This document shows positions 33,100-44,347 of a stretch of DNA of 64,000 nt, in pieces; position 1 is the first letter of the stretch; each line of letters starts with the position of its first letter. The position numbers and the translations under genes were made by a program. The notes under the pieces are model-generated. The model was given only the letters and a program-made list of their open reading frames with translations. It made no database searches and was not told the DNA's origin. Origin of the DNA: Ophiura sarsii (lineage: Eukaryota > Echinodermata > Ophiuroidea > Amphilepidida > Ophiuridae). The stretch spans positions 1 to 64,000 of the forward strand of contig JAYJML010000154.1 in NCBI GenBank assembly GCA_035610835.1, given 5' to 3'.

Positions 33100-33990
33100 G
33101 GGCGATTCCACGGTAACACGCGTTACATTTAAGCGTGCCATTCTTTATTCTCCACTCTATAACTGTAAAAGTAATTTGAATGAAGTTTTCATCTTTTGTA
33201 TTGTAATACCCAAGACTTAAGGCTAGATCCTCATGCTAACACCAATATGAAATATTAGCTCATGTTAATGTAAGACCGCTCCGAATATCGGTAACACACG
33301 TTACGAAAAAAGACGCACTAACAAAAATCCCAACTTTGTTTTGTTTGTGTATTTCAACTAGCCAACCTACAATCAATTGGTCACTACTGTAAGCAAGTAC
33401 CTTTAAAGGTTTATAAAACTAGAATAATAACAAGAATTAAAGTTCTCACTTTTTTGTCAAATGCAAAATAGTCGGTAACACGTGTTTCGGTAACACGCGT
33501 TACACTTTGTCCAGCCATAATTTAGTAGCCTTAGATTCTTTATTATATTTCTAAATTAAAATTAATTTTGACTTTGGCAATTGAACTAACATATTAATCA
33601 TAAATAGTGATAAATAACACTTGAAAAATTGAGGTTTTAGTACATTTTCCTGAATATGAGTTTGGTAACACGCGTTACGACATTTTGATGGCCTATTGTA
33701 GAGTGGTGGTTATGAATTTATCTAATTATTTACTATTTTTAAATAGGGCCTAACTAGTAGAATTAAAATTATAAGTGGCGTAAATTAAAACCAAATCAAT
33801 AAAGTATATATTTTCATTTTCCATTTTTGGGGTAAGAAAAGTAGAGTTTTTTCATAGTAAACATTAGCCAAATGTTGTAACATTTTTTTCCTGAACCTTT
33901 GCATGAGCTTTGAACAACATAGAGGTAAAAATAAATCTTTTGGAGCAATTTTCAGTTTTTTTGCTCCGTCACATTTTCATGGAATCGCCC
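33100..33990. mobile_element. Short-TIR element with internal GGTAACACGCGTTAC motif array
   Basis: GGGCGATTCCA at 33100-33110 is mirrored by TGGAATCGCCC at 33980-33990, with ATAA directly outside on both sides (33096-33099, 33991-33994). Inside, the near-palindrome GGTAACACGCGTTAC or a variant occurs near 33112, 33291, 33475, 33491 and 33665. No transposase. Class not assigned. Confidence 0.7.
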
Positions 33991-33994
33991 ATAA

Positions 33995-36049
33995 GTGTTA
34001 TAAACACGTCTCAGGAGGACGAGGGAAAGGAAACCAATTTAAGCCTTACCATCGCTTGAACCAAGACTAAATTGCATGGTCTATCTTAGCAAGTTGATAA
34101 AATGAATAAAAAGCTATTGACATCCCCAGTTAGTAACTTTATTCTTTCTCTTGTCCCATATTTTCTGGCCATACATGGATGAACCTGTGATCCAAGAAAT
34201 TGTTATGTAGCTGACCAGGCCTGCGGCTGACGCCATGTTCCCCGCATGTCAGCTCCCCCTCATTGACTATGCATAAAAAATAGAACTATAAATTTACCAC
34301 AGGGGTGAGAACTTGTTGGGTACCCAGGTTACAAATGGTATAATTTAGTATTTCTGGTCATTTTCCCCCATTGACTTATGTGTGCAAACATGTACAAACA
34401 TGAACAAATTATCCTGTTAAACTTGTTCGGACTATTTGTTTGGGCCTGGGTTCCACATGATTAACACATATTTTGCAAAATAAAACTATTAACTTACCAC
34501 AGAGATCAAACTTCATGGAGACCCAGGCATGAATAACAACTTGAAAATGAACACTTTAAATCTTGTACTTTTTGTATTTTGTCCACATTCACTTACAATC
34601 TTACATGTACAGTCTTCTATTGCAAGCGATCCAAAAGTTGGTGGGGAAATGGGCAGGGCAGAAAATGAATACTTTGTTTCTGGGAACTGTCTAAATAATG
34701 TGTCAATAAGGGTCAGTTGGTCAGGCATGTTTTGTTTTTTGTTTACAAACATTTAGGGGGGCATTTTCAAAAAATTGTAAATTAAAAAAATGCTAACAAA
34801 ATTATTTGGGAGTCCATAAAACAACATATTTTGGGTAGTTCAGGGCCTATCAGGGGCATAGCCCTGCAAACTAGGGAAAAACTTGGAGGGGGGGGGGGGA
34901 ATCTGTTGCTATGTGGTGTTATAGAGTTAGGGTTAAGATTCAATCGGGAAAATAAGACAAAAACAAAATATAACTTATTGATCAAAGGTTAATAGCATTT
35001 GCTCATCAATAGTATTAAGTAGGGCCTATATAGTTAAAAAGGTATATTCTATACATGTAGGTATCCAGTGTAAGTACAGACAGGCACAAACAATTTACTG
35101 GTGATGGAATCGAACCAACAAACTTGACCTACACACATAAGTCAAGCTGCACCTTGCCCCAGTATGATTTGATGTGTGCCATGCACCTAAACTACGTACC
35201 AAGCAGAGATCTATAATTCATTTTCTTTCCAAAAAGGTTGACTATTATATGCATTTGATTAATAGTTCAATAATAAATACAGCACTCTGACTCACAAAAT
35301 TCAAAAAATCAAGTCAAAAAGTTCCTTGAGTTCCCCCTTAACCACATTTGGCTAGGGTTAGGGTTTTGATAGATACACTTTGATATTAAGTAAAGAATAA
35401 CTTGGGTATGACTTTATGAAGGCACACTGTACCAACTACTTTGATATTTTGTTAAAAAAAATAAATGATTAACTGAATAGTATATATTAATTAAACATGC
35501 AATACAAACTATTTACGAGTTTCTAAATCTGAGAGAAATCCGCAGTAAAAATAGTATTTATTTTGAAAAATTGCCAATTACAGGGCTAGTTTGGAAACGG
35601 TATTAGGTATATTTTGGTGGCATTATATTCCTTAAAGTACTGCAACTACATAACATCCATAGTACACTAAGGATACTGTGTTTTGCAAAGAATGGTCCCA
35701 GTGAACAAATTACTGATGTTTCAACGTAGTTTAAAGTGTCAAAATAATTGAAAAATTATAATATATATTTTACCATCAGTAAAATATGGTGCGGTTAATT
35801 AACCAGTTATTTAACCGATTAAATTGCGGTTAATTAACCAACTTAGAACACTGGTCTAGGCTTGTATCCGTAGCCAAAGGGCGATTTTTTAAGTTAAGTT
35901 TTTTCTTGGAAATTGTAATAGTTTGACATGAGCCATAATTAACCCAGGCATAGGCCCTAAATATTCTTTGAAATTTTCAAAACATGATAATTGAAGCAAA
36001 AGTTAGACCAATTATTGTTGTATTCAGAAAAGGTGAAAAAACACTAATA
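33995..36049. other. Non-coding DNA, no gene seen
   Basis: About 2 kb of AT-rich sequence. CAGGGGCATAGCCCTG plus a G-run near 34850-34898 looks like one end of a decayed hAT-type element. GGTTAATTAACC repeats near 35790-35840. The overlapping frames at 34513-34756 on both strands have no family features. Confidence 0.4.
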
Positions 36050-36064
36050 TTAAAGGGACATTAA

Positions 36065-36439
36065 AGGTATATTATGTGATCTTTCCAGGGAACGCCCTCA
36101 ACATCGAAAAAAAAAAATAGAAAGCAGATTTTCTTGCAGATTTACATTTCTGATCATAAATCATGCATACATTCCAAGTTACAGGGCGATACGATTCTTA
36201 ATTACTTCAAAATCATGGTTTTAGAGTGAAAATAAACTGTCGGAATCCCGACACTTTATATTTTTCACTCTAAATTCACTCTAAAACCATGATTTTGAGG
36301 TAATTAGGAATCGTATCGCTCTGTAACTTGGAATGTATGTATGATTTATGATCGGAAATGTAAATCTGCAAGAAAATCTACTTTCTAAAAAAAATAATGA
36401 ATAGAGGGCGCCCTCTGGAAAAGATCACATAATATGCCT
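36065..36439. mobile_element. Palindromic TTAA MITE, copy 1
   Basis: 375 bp, ends AGGTATATTATGTGATC and GATCACATAATATGCCT, flanked by TTAA (36061-36064, 36440-36443). The two halves are inverted copies over their whole length (TGCAGATTTACATTTC, ACATTCCAAGTTACAG, CATGGTTTTAGAGTGAA), meeting at a centre near CTGTCGGAATCCCGACA. Same family as 46098-46471 and 48436-48810, in the opposite orientation. Confidence 0.9.
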
Positions 36440-36533
36440 TTAAGTGGTGTTGAAAATTTTAAATGTTAAAAATTTACTTCAGAATTCAAGATGAACATTA
36501 AATATTGCTATTATTGTTGTTTCTAGTAACAAA

Positions 36534-36859
36534 ACACTGCAAATTATGAGCGTTTACTTTTGGACAAACTAAAAGTAAACTCAATAGTAAACGCAATTCT
36601 AAACAAAAAAGTGAACATAAAAGTAAACGCAAAACGAAACGTTTCTCTCATTTTGCACCCAATTGACCTCAAAGCATGCTCCAAGTGAGTGAATATAGTC
36701 ACAGATGTTTCCACCATCTGTGATTTAATGGGACAGTTATTGATTAGAGGCTGGTGGAAAACAGCTAAGATGTTGGGCTCACATATGTGTTTAGTATTGA
36801 GTTTACTTTTGAGTTTACTTTTAGTTTGTCCAAAAGTAAACGCTCATAATTTCCAGTGA
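36534..36859. mobile_element. CACTG-ended inverted-repeat insert
   Basis: CACTGCAAATTATGAGCG at the left pairs with CGCTCATAATTTCCAGTG at the right, continuing through TTTACTTTTGGACAAACTAA into repeated AAAGTAAAC units. The related sequence near 49985 lacks it, so it is an insertion. Target duplication not resolved. Confidence 0.65.
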
Positions 36860-37177
36860 AAACACAGCAAAACTTGATTAAAACAATAATTATCATCACT
36901 ATTTATTAAAAAACGCTCTCTATGCAAATATCGTTCGCGTTATGTATCACGCGTACTGCAGGGGGATACTGTCGGACGTAAAATGCTCGTCCCGGTTGTA
37001 CAAGCATTTTTGAATCGACGTTTTCTTGTACAAAGAGCGCTAATTTTTCTTAATCCTTATAGGTGAAAGTTCATACATGCAATACAATTATAAAAATATA
37101 CTAATCCCAGTTTTTATCATAATTGAGGGCGCAGCCTCCAACACATCTCTTAGTGTCCCTTTAACAGTCGCTTACAC

Positions 37178-39200
37178 TAGGAGTGGGCTATAGAGGGTCA
37201 TTTTTTAGGTCATAGTTTTTCAGATCACGCTTGCTACATGACAACATTTAAAAATATAAAAAAATGAAAAAAATGTGAAATCCCGGGTGCCCCAGCCAAA
37301 AAAACAAAAAAAGTCGGCCATTTTGGAAAAAACAGTCTTTTGATCATAACCAAGTCATTTCTGGTCTAATTTATTTGATTTTGGTGGCAATACCCATGTT
37401 TAAGGGTAGGCCTACAAGATGTCATAGACCATTTCAAATTGAGATCGGAAATCTTCGGAAAAACAGGTCACATGGAGTAGGTGTGTTGCGCGTTCTTCGC
37501 AACAGTTAATCGCATTCACAGCATTGCCCTAGTTGATTGTCCGCCTATGTTTACATACACGTGTGCACACATGAGAAGTAAAACGTGGAACGAGACTATT
37601 TGTTTTTTTATCAACAAAGGCGTTGATCGGCAAATTCCAAATGTATCGAGCAGACGGTAAAAAGTGAAAATATTACCCCAAATCTCTTTCATCTAACCGT
37701 TTGTTGTTACTGAAATGCCGCAACATCAATTTTGTGAGGGATACAATCTATCACCAACACCAGCGCAATCTACCACACGGGCAGACAGGTGAAAAACATC
37801 TTTGTTTTTCTCCGGCACATAAACATAAAAACATAAACATAACAATGAGCATTTATATAGCGCTCTTACACATTATACAATGGTACCACAGCGCTTATCA
37901 AAATCAAAACATAAAATTAAAAATAACAGTGTTAAACATCACTCGCGCTATGACGGTGAAATAAGTGAGTTTTTAACATCTTCTTAAATTGAGTCAGTGA
38001 TGAGGCATGCCTGATGTGACGCGGTAAATTATTCCACAAAAATGGGCCGGAGGCATAAAATCCTTTTTTGGAGATAGTGAGACGAGTGCCAGAGGCAGAA
38101 CGAAGACCACTTCTTTTAGGTACATAAGTACTAGTAAGGCGCGCCATCATTGAAACATTTATATACAATAGTCAGGATCTTGAACTCAATGCGCGTTTTA
38201 ACAGGCTGCCAATGTAACTTGTGGAGAAGAGGAGTTGCATGATCACGTCTTTTAGCATTATAAATGAGTTTGGCTGCTCGATTTTGGAGACGCTGTAGCC
38301 GTTTAATATCTTTTGCAGAAAATCCCTGTAAGAGAGAGTTGGAATAGTCGAGCCACGATGTAACAAGTGCGCACATGGCCATGACCTGTCAGGAGCTGAC
38401 AGGTCATGTAACCGAGCGTAAAATCACTTGGCTAATCGGAAGCATTCGGGTGGTCATATTTTTTCGGATTTGAAATGGTCTATTCTATGTGGGTTTCGTC
38501 TCATATAACCCCTTCGTTTATTGTTAAATCTGATTTTGGTCAAATTTGGACTGTGAGGGCGCTTTGCAAAAAAGTAGCTATCGCATTAATAAAAATGAAT
38601 TTAAATACATGAAATATGTTAAGAGTGTGTCAAGAAACATTGTCTGAAGATGTGAGTGAGAATGTTACCTCATTTCATTTTACCGTAGCATCCATTTTAA
38701 AAAAGAACGCGTTAAAAGCACTTCCATTGGATAGTACAGGGGTCAATGAACTTCTCATTAGTGTGTGTTTCAATGGAGACAATTCAAAGATGTTAAAACT
38801 AGTGTAGCTTCAAAACAACAAATGGTATTTTACTCAGATTTTCAGGAAATGCCTAAACTTAAAATGTAACTCCTATCATATTTCAACATTAGAATTTGAG
38901 ATGCTTCGATGTGAAAAGGTATTTTGTTAAACAGCGCCCTCACAGGGCTATTTTCACTAAAAATGTCATTTTCAGGAAAACGAAAACATCGTCATGCGAT
39001 ACAAGTTGCATAAGATTATTCCATGGCCCCACAAACATGGGTATTGCCACCAAAATAAAATTGATTGGACCAAAAATGATTGATTTATGATCAAATTACT
39101 GTCAATTTCTTTTTTTTTAATGTTGTTGGTAAATAGAAAGTTATCACAAAATCATGTAGCAAGCATGATCTGTAACTATGACCCTCTATAGCCCACTCCT
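37178..39200. mobile_element. 2-kb inverted-repeat element interrupted by a LINE fragment
   Basis: AGGAGTGGGCTATAGAGGGT at the left end is mirrored at the right end. Further inverted matches are TGCTACATGA and a stretch with GGTGGCAATACCCATGTTT. The enclosed 2 kb has no transposase frame. It was split by the LINE fragment at 37815-38400. Confidence 0.7.
37815..38400 (-). mobile_element. CR1/L2-like LINE 3' fragment (minus strand)
   Basis: Two adjacent minus-strand frames (38382 to 38131 and 38168 to 37932) encode the end of a reverse transcriptase protein: LDYSNSLLQGF, LQRLQNRAAKLIYNAKR, LHWQPVKTRIEFKIL, then GTRLTISKKGFYASGPFLWN and FKKMLKTHLF. One frameshift joins them. The 3' tail contains GAGCGCTATATAAATG and ends in (ATGTTT)n at about 37815. 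5'-truncated. Confidence 0.88.
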
Positions 39201-39805
39201 ACTTACACAGCATCTCACACGTATATCACTTGGATTAGAACGATCTTGTTGTTTATACAGTATAATGCACTTATCAATTGCATCACTGGCACCGGGGATA
39301 GCGGGGAATAGGGCCGGGACATACAAATTGCCGATGTGACGTCCCACGTACAGTCATGTACGGTCCCCGCGGGTTGGGCATTATTTTGAGTACGTCTCCA
39401 CACAGTCCCAGCCCCGTGGTCGGGACAAAGTGTACAATCCCGGCCATCCTTACCCAGGACAAAGTGTATGCCCCGGCTACTGTGACAGTCTGTGGGTTGC
39501 TTAATTTCTTTCTGCAACATAACAGGATGCATTTATAATTATGTGTTCCTTATTAGGCTTATATTCAGTCAAGCGCATCGTATCCCTAGCATATTTATAG
39601 TGACGCCCTGGGCGAACATTTGTGTACCCTTAGGATACGTCCCCATACACGCCCCGGCTAGCAGGGGGCACAGTTTGTACGTCTCCGTACACTTCCCGGC
39701 ATAGTCGGGCACCGTTTTGTACACTTGTGTACAGTCCCCGCAATGTCCCGGGTCCTCCTCCATTGAAATAATAATGGCCCCAATACACTGGCCCGAGTAT
39801 AATTG
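39201..39805. repeat. Loose repeats of GTACRGTCCCCG-like units
   Basis: From about 39335 to 39745, short GC-rich units recur irregularly (CGTCCCCATACACGCCCCGG, CGTCTCCGTACACTTCCCGG, ACAGTCCCCGCAATGTCCCGG). This produces several overlapping frames on both strands with no protein-family character. Confidence 0.55.
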
Positions 39806-39876
39806 GCCCCCGTGGCGCACTGGTAGAGCGTTTGTCTTGCAACCGAAAGGTTGTGGGTTCAAGCTTTTTGTCCGCG
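39806..39876 (+). repeat. tRNA-Ala-like pseudogene or SINE head
   Basis: GGCCCCCGTGGCGCACTGGT then AGAGCGTTTGTCTTGCAACC and GTGGGTTCAAGC follow tRNA order: box A-like GTGGCGCACTGG, anticodon loop CTTGCAA (anticodon TGC), box B-like GGTTCAAGC. The anticodon stem has mismatches and the 3' acceptor half does not pair, so it is not functional. Confidence 0.55.
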
Positions 39877-40688
39877 TTTTTGTCGTTGAAAAATAAATTC
39901 TTCAAAATGTAACTTAGGAGGTTAGGGTTAAAGATAGATGACCCGATCACATTTTCTTAACACAGAATTATTTCAAACATACAGAGATTTTCATATCATA
40001 TGAAAGCTAGTATTTTTCTCATCATCATACTGAAATTTGACGGCCTAAATCGGTATAATTACGGAGAAATCGTTGAAATAACGTCGAATTACCGCGAATG
40101 GTGGTAACCACCGATATGGTTTGTGTACTACTTAATGGGTACAGTTCACAGCATCTTGTGCGTCTAAAATAAGAATCATTAGATTAGAGCTATGCAACTC
40201 AAACTTTAGAACACAACTTTTTTAAGGATGACCTTTCATTTCGTAGAATAGAAAACTTCAAGTTGAAAATCGGAACATCTACCTTTAACGGATTTTTTTT
40301 CTTTTCTTTTCATGTATGATTTTATTAGTACTTAGGACAGTAAACCACCAGATCTATGGTGATTTTTATAATAGAAATATTTAAGTGATAATCCATTACC
40401 GTTTATAAAATCCAACATGTTACGTTGTTACGGTATTTTCCCCGGTATTTTCAACACACACAACCCTTGCCTTGTGGGAACACGTGCTCAAACAATTTAC
40501 CCCAAACATCGATCGATTCCATCATGAACGTAATGGTTGTCGAACGCGAAGTCAGCGCGGTCCAGGGTACTCAAGTGATTAATATTAGGCTAATGTAAGT
40601 CAATCGGTTTGAAGTCAATTACTGATCTATCTCATAATCCATGTACATGTAATCTGCTGGAGCAGAACAGGCGAAGTCGTGTGGGGAC
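39877..40688. other. Non-coding DNA, no gene seen
   Basis: No exon. CAAGTTGAAAATCGGAAC at 40259 is nearly the same as a sequence near 5785, suggesting a shared old repeat. Confidence 0.35.
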
Positions 40689-41224
40689 CAGGGGCGTAAC
40701 AGAGGTTGGTTGTCAGGGGGGGCACAGCCAAAAAAATTCCTGGTTAGAATAATTCGCAAAAGGTTGCCCCAATTTTTTTCCCAGTCAGTTATCTCGTGAA
40801 TTTCACGTTAGTTGGGGGGGGGGGGTCACAAAATTTTGCACGGTCACAAAATTTCACACGGTCACAAAATTTTGCACGGTCACAAAATTTCACACGGTCA
40901 CACAATTTTGCACGGTCACAAAATGTCGCAGTACAAAAAGCACAACAATCAACAATTTGTTGACTTATGTGCCTTTTTGTAACTGCGAAATTTTCTTTCT
41001 TTCCCTTTCTTCTTTTCTTTCTTTCCCCTTTCTTCACCTTTTCCTTTTTCCTCCCTTTTTCCTTTCTCTCTCTTTTCTTTCCCTTTCCCCCTTCTTTTCC
41101 TCTTTTCCCTTCCCCCCATTTTTCCTGGTGGGTAGGTTTGAATTTCCTGCTGAGCACCTTCAGGGGGGCACTGTGCCACACCCCCCCCCCCCCCCCCCCC
41201 CCCCCCCCGGCTGTTACGCCACTG
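40689..41224. mobile_element. hAT-type element with near-perfect 8-bp target duplication
   Basis: CAGGGGCGTAACAG (40689-40702) and CTGTTACGCCACTG (41211-41224) are the ends, flanked by GTGGGGAC (40681-40688) and GCGGGGAC (41225-41232), 7 of 8 identical. It contains a tandem array of about 20-bp units (GGTCACAAAATTTTGCAC, 40836-40924), a 150-base pure pyrimidine-type tract (about 40981-41130) and C/G runs. Four long overlapping frames here are all low-complexity artefacts. Confidence 0.82.
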
Positions 41225-42324
41225 GCGGGGACCAATCGCTTGTCGATAGAGTGAAACAATTTGCTGTACAAATGAATGCAGCTCGCCTCTTATAGAAGGC
41301 CCGCGTGAATATGTCTCCATTATTTTACCTAGACCCAATACTAGTAGTGGCTTTACTACTACTAAGTATACTGCATAGCGAAGCTACACTTACTACACTT
41401 GCTACATGTAATACTAGTAGTACATACACTTTACTGTGTTACAGTACCTGTCGCGAGTGTTCTTCTTCAGGTTCAGAAAACGTTTCTTTCGCATATTGTG
41501 TAAACAGCGGGTTGTCCAGTTGATGGACATTATTGTGAGCCCTTTCTTTGACGGATTCGAGATAGAAGCAAATTGCATAGGCATCGCATAAACTGGGTCG
41601 TAATTAGTAGGAACTGTCTCACACACACACTGAATTAAACGGCGGCCATCATGGATATCCGAGAGTCGGAAACCATGCACTAAATAGCTGGGTAAAATAG
41701 TTTATAAAATTAATTATAAATCACCTAAGTGGTTAATTAAAATATTATTATAATATTTTAGTCATATGTATTACTTTGTATGACTTTGTATAGTCAGAAT
41801 CATAGTCAGTATGATATATATTTCTTATTTTAAATTACGAAATAATGAGATAACATCAACCATACGTTAGAACTACGTTAGAACTGTCATTGAGCAAGGA
41901 TAATTATATTTAGGGTGGGACAAAGCGTATACATAGAGTATTCCAGGGTCTACAGTATATGTTGTGAGCGCCCTCTGTAGAAGTTGTGGTACAAGAGTAT
42001 TCGTCGCGGTATCGCTGTAAATTCGTACAAGTACAACTCAAGTGTTGTACGAATTAGGGCGGAGATTCGCACAACTATTGTATAAAAACTTTTACTCCTA
42101 GTGTAATTATTGTTGTAATAATTCGACAGGGGAGGTCCCTGTATTCGTACAACTATTGCAATTGTAGGCCTAAATGTACATTATAACTTGAGAGGGGGTT
42201 AGTATCGGGGCCGGGTTAGTATTTTGTAAAAAAAATAGGAGAGTCTCTATATTCGTTCAACAATCGTAAGAGTCCCCTCTCATTCATTGTAAGAATAAGA
42301 GGGAGTCCCTGTAATTCGCCTATC
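41225..42324. other. Non-coding DNA, no gene seen
   Basis: Contains CTAC/ACTAGTA runs (41335-41420) and repeated ATTCGTACAACTATTG-like phrases (42000-42300). No supportable exon. Confidence 0.4.
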
Positions 42325-42327
42325 TAA

Positions 42328-42547
42328 GGGACGCACCATTAGATTTTCAGGGGGGGGGGGGGTAGGAAGTTTTCGGAAAACAAATCCCTCTCTATGCAGG
42401 CCAACCCCCCCCCCCCCCCCCCCCTGATGAGTTAAAAAAAAAAAAATCTACCCCACCCAACTCAATATGAATGAATACATTTTTTTTAAAAATCACCCCC
42501 CGGAACCCAACTTCCTACCGCCCCCTGCAAATGTAATGGTGCGTCCC
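42328..42547. mobile_element. PIF/Harbinger-like MITE with TAA target duplication
   Basis: GGGACGCACCATTA (42328-42341) and TAATGGTGCGTCCC (42534-42547) are perfect 14-bp inverted ends, flanked by TAA (42325-42327, 42548-42550). The 3-bp TAA duplication fits the PIF/Harbinger superfamily. The interior has G and C runs. Confidence 0.7.
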
Positions 42548-43156
42548 TAATTGTTAGAGAAGGGGTCCTCTGTCCTGTAAATCGTAAAGCTATTGTTGTG
42601 TAGTGAAGATCAGGGGAACTATTTGTAATATAAGACAAGAGAGGCAGGGGGAAGGGAGTCCCTAATACATGTAGGGCGGATATCCCGGTAAAGGGATCCC
42701 TCCCCCTCCCCTTTGACCTGGGGTGGGGGTGGTCAATGTGATCATCCCCCCTGATTTTTCATATAGTGTAGTGATGGCAACAGGCAAAATGAAATAAAGT
42801 GATTGCTTTTCAATCAAATATGGTCAAAAGTACACACCAAATCGCACCACTAATGGGTTCAAAAACAGCTTTTCACACTCGGACTCTCTATAAATGTCAA
42901 GGGCATGTCATGGACGTATGGGAGGCTCAAGAGCCGATCGCGATTGGTGATCCCTCCTACTTTGCATGTATCGTCTATGCGGAACACATTGTGTATATCC
43001 TCCATTATGCGGTATCATAAACTAAAAACCAGGCCCCGTGGGGAATTTTCCGAACAATTCCCTGTAAACTTCAATTACTGATTCGAATATAACTTAAACA
43101 GACGACATAGAAAACCCTTACTGCTTACGGGGCTTACCCGTAAAATTAGGATTTCT

Positions 43157-43236
43157 ATGGCAGACGATACAAACAGCGCCACCAACAATAGAACATCAGC
43201 TTCAGATCAGCAAGTTGAGTGGCACTGTCCTGAGTG
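43157..43236 (+). CDS. Weak candidate first exon (MADD... HCPEC)
   Basis: The ATG at 43157 opens MADDTNSATNNRTSASDQQV, followed by EWHCPECC, before the frame runs into the CCCGGG palindrome repeat. A Cys-x-x-Cys after a polar start could be the beginning of a zinc-binding protein, but no donor site or downstream exon was found. It may be chance or repeat-derived. Confidence 0.2.
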
Positions 43237-43335
43237 TTGTTGCGCAAAACCCGGGTTTTGCCCAGTTAGTGACTGTCCAAAACCCGGGATTCTCACCACC
43301 CGGCTTTTGGATGCAATACCGGGGCTGATCCATTC
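43236..43335 (-). repeat. CCCGGG palindrome repeat, relative of 26.4 kb cluster
   Basis: Contains GCAAAACCCGGGTTTTGC and a degenerate second palindrome. Read on the minus strand the order (GGATCAGCCCCGGTATTGCATCC, AAACCCGGGTTTTG, TGCGCAA) matches 26399-26480. Confidence 0.75.
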
Positions 43336-43513
43336 AAATCGGTACAATCATGGGCCGCCATGATTGTCTAGTATGCCCTATATTTTATCAATTTGTAGCC
43401 CTGTGACCCATGTAGTCATATTCGGTAGTCATAATACTGACACCAAAATCCAAACTTGTTCATCCAGAATACTCGGCCTCACCTATTTTATACTCGGCAG
43501 AATAAGATCACAA

Positions 43514-43705
43514 AAATGTACTCTCTAAATGTAAAAGAGCTAAAACTCACTCTTTTGAGAGCTCTAGGAGGGACGGCTCATTTTAGGAGTGAAGTTCGCT
43601 CTTTTCGGAGTGATTTTCCACTCTTTTATAGTGATTTTTACTCTGAAAAGAGTGGCACTCACTCTGAAAAGAGTGAGTTTTAGCTCTTTTACATTTAGAG
43701 AGTAA
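43514..43705. mobile_element. Palindromic ACTCTTTT element, about 190 bp
   Basis: TACTCTCTAAATGTAAAAGA then GCTAAAACTCACTCTTTT at the left is mirrored perfectly over about 39 bases at the right. The interior is made of degenerate AGTG/CACTCTTTT repeats that also pair. It lies about 450 bp upstream of TLCD1. Confidence 0.85.
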
Positions 43706-44156
43706 GCGTAATAAATGACAGTTCGTTATCATGGTTATTCAATATTGTATACCAAAACAACGACAAAACTCTCTTCCAAATCGCTCAACGTAAACATTGC
43801 GTTAATAGGAGGCGACCTTCATGATTTCATTTTCTATCAAATTCGCTCGCCTTGGAATGTATTCAAATTATAAAATACATTTGGTATAAATCCATTGTCT
43901 GATTGTAGTTCAAGTATGGCCCTGGGTGGTAGTATCTGACAATTACGCCATTGTTCGCGGGATTGCCGAGTGTAGTCATTTAGATTTAAAGCATGCAGTA
44001 ACAACAACGCGCACTCAAACACTTTTAATACATGTCGTTATACTATATTTATATGTATATACTACGTAGTGGTTTTTGTCTTTCAACAAGAGAACGACGT
44101 TTCAAAAACTTCTTTGAGTTCTTACAGCATTATAATTAACAAACCAAAAGTGAATA

Positions 44157-44347
44157 ATGTTCTCATTATTAGGCATTGTCACTGCTGTTGCTTCATTCGT
44201 GGTTTTCACTCAACTCAACTCTTTTCTAAACGTTGGTTGGATTCCTGTTCCGCAGAAGTATGTTGGCACGGATCAGCTGCATAAGTGGCGGAACGCAGTT
44301 GGTTCACTCGTACATGCAATTATAATTGGAACATTGTCAGTCCTATG
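44157..44347 (+). CDS. TLCD1: TLCD1/2 coding exon 1
   Basis: ATG at 44157; ends CTATG|GTAAGAA after 63 codons plus two bases. It encodes the N-terminal helix and the start of the TLC domain (LHKWRNAVGSLVHAIIIGTL). The upstream sequence has no in-frame ATG nearby. Confidence 0.9.

Larger units (their letters stand above)
36054..37160. mobile_element. Outer TTAA-flanked element (AGGGACA/TGTCCCT ends)
   Basis: AGGGACA at 36054 and TGTCCCT ending at 37160 are flanked by TTAA (36050-36053, 37161-37164). Its interior (AAAACTTGATTAAAACAA, AACGCYCTCTATG, TTGTACAAAGA, GAGGGCGCAGYCTYCAACAC) is repeated at 49915-51328. It carries two inserts: the palindromic MITE at 36065-36439 and the CACTG-ended inverted repeat at about 36534-36859. 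Confidence 0.65.

Noticed and set aside
39806..39876. Functional tRNA-Ala (TGC)
   Set aside because: The anticodon stem has mismatches and the acceptor 3' half does not pair with the 5' half; better seen as a SINE head or pseudogene.
40789..41338. Long overlapping frames on both strands (95-160 codons)
   Set aside because: They translate the pyrimidine tract, a short tandem repeat and C/G runs within a hAT element.
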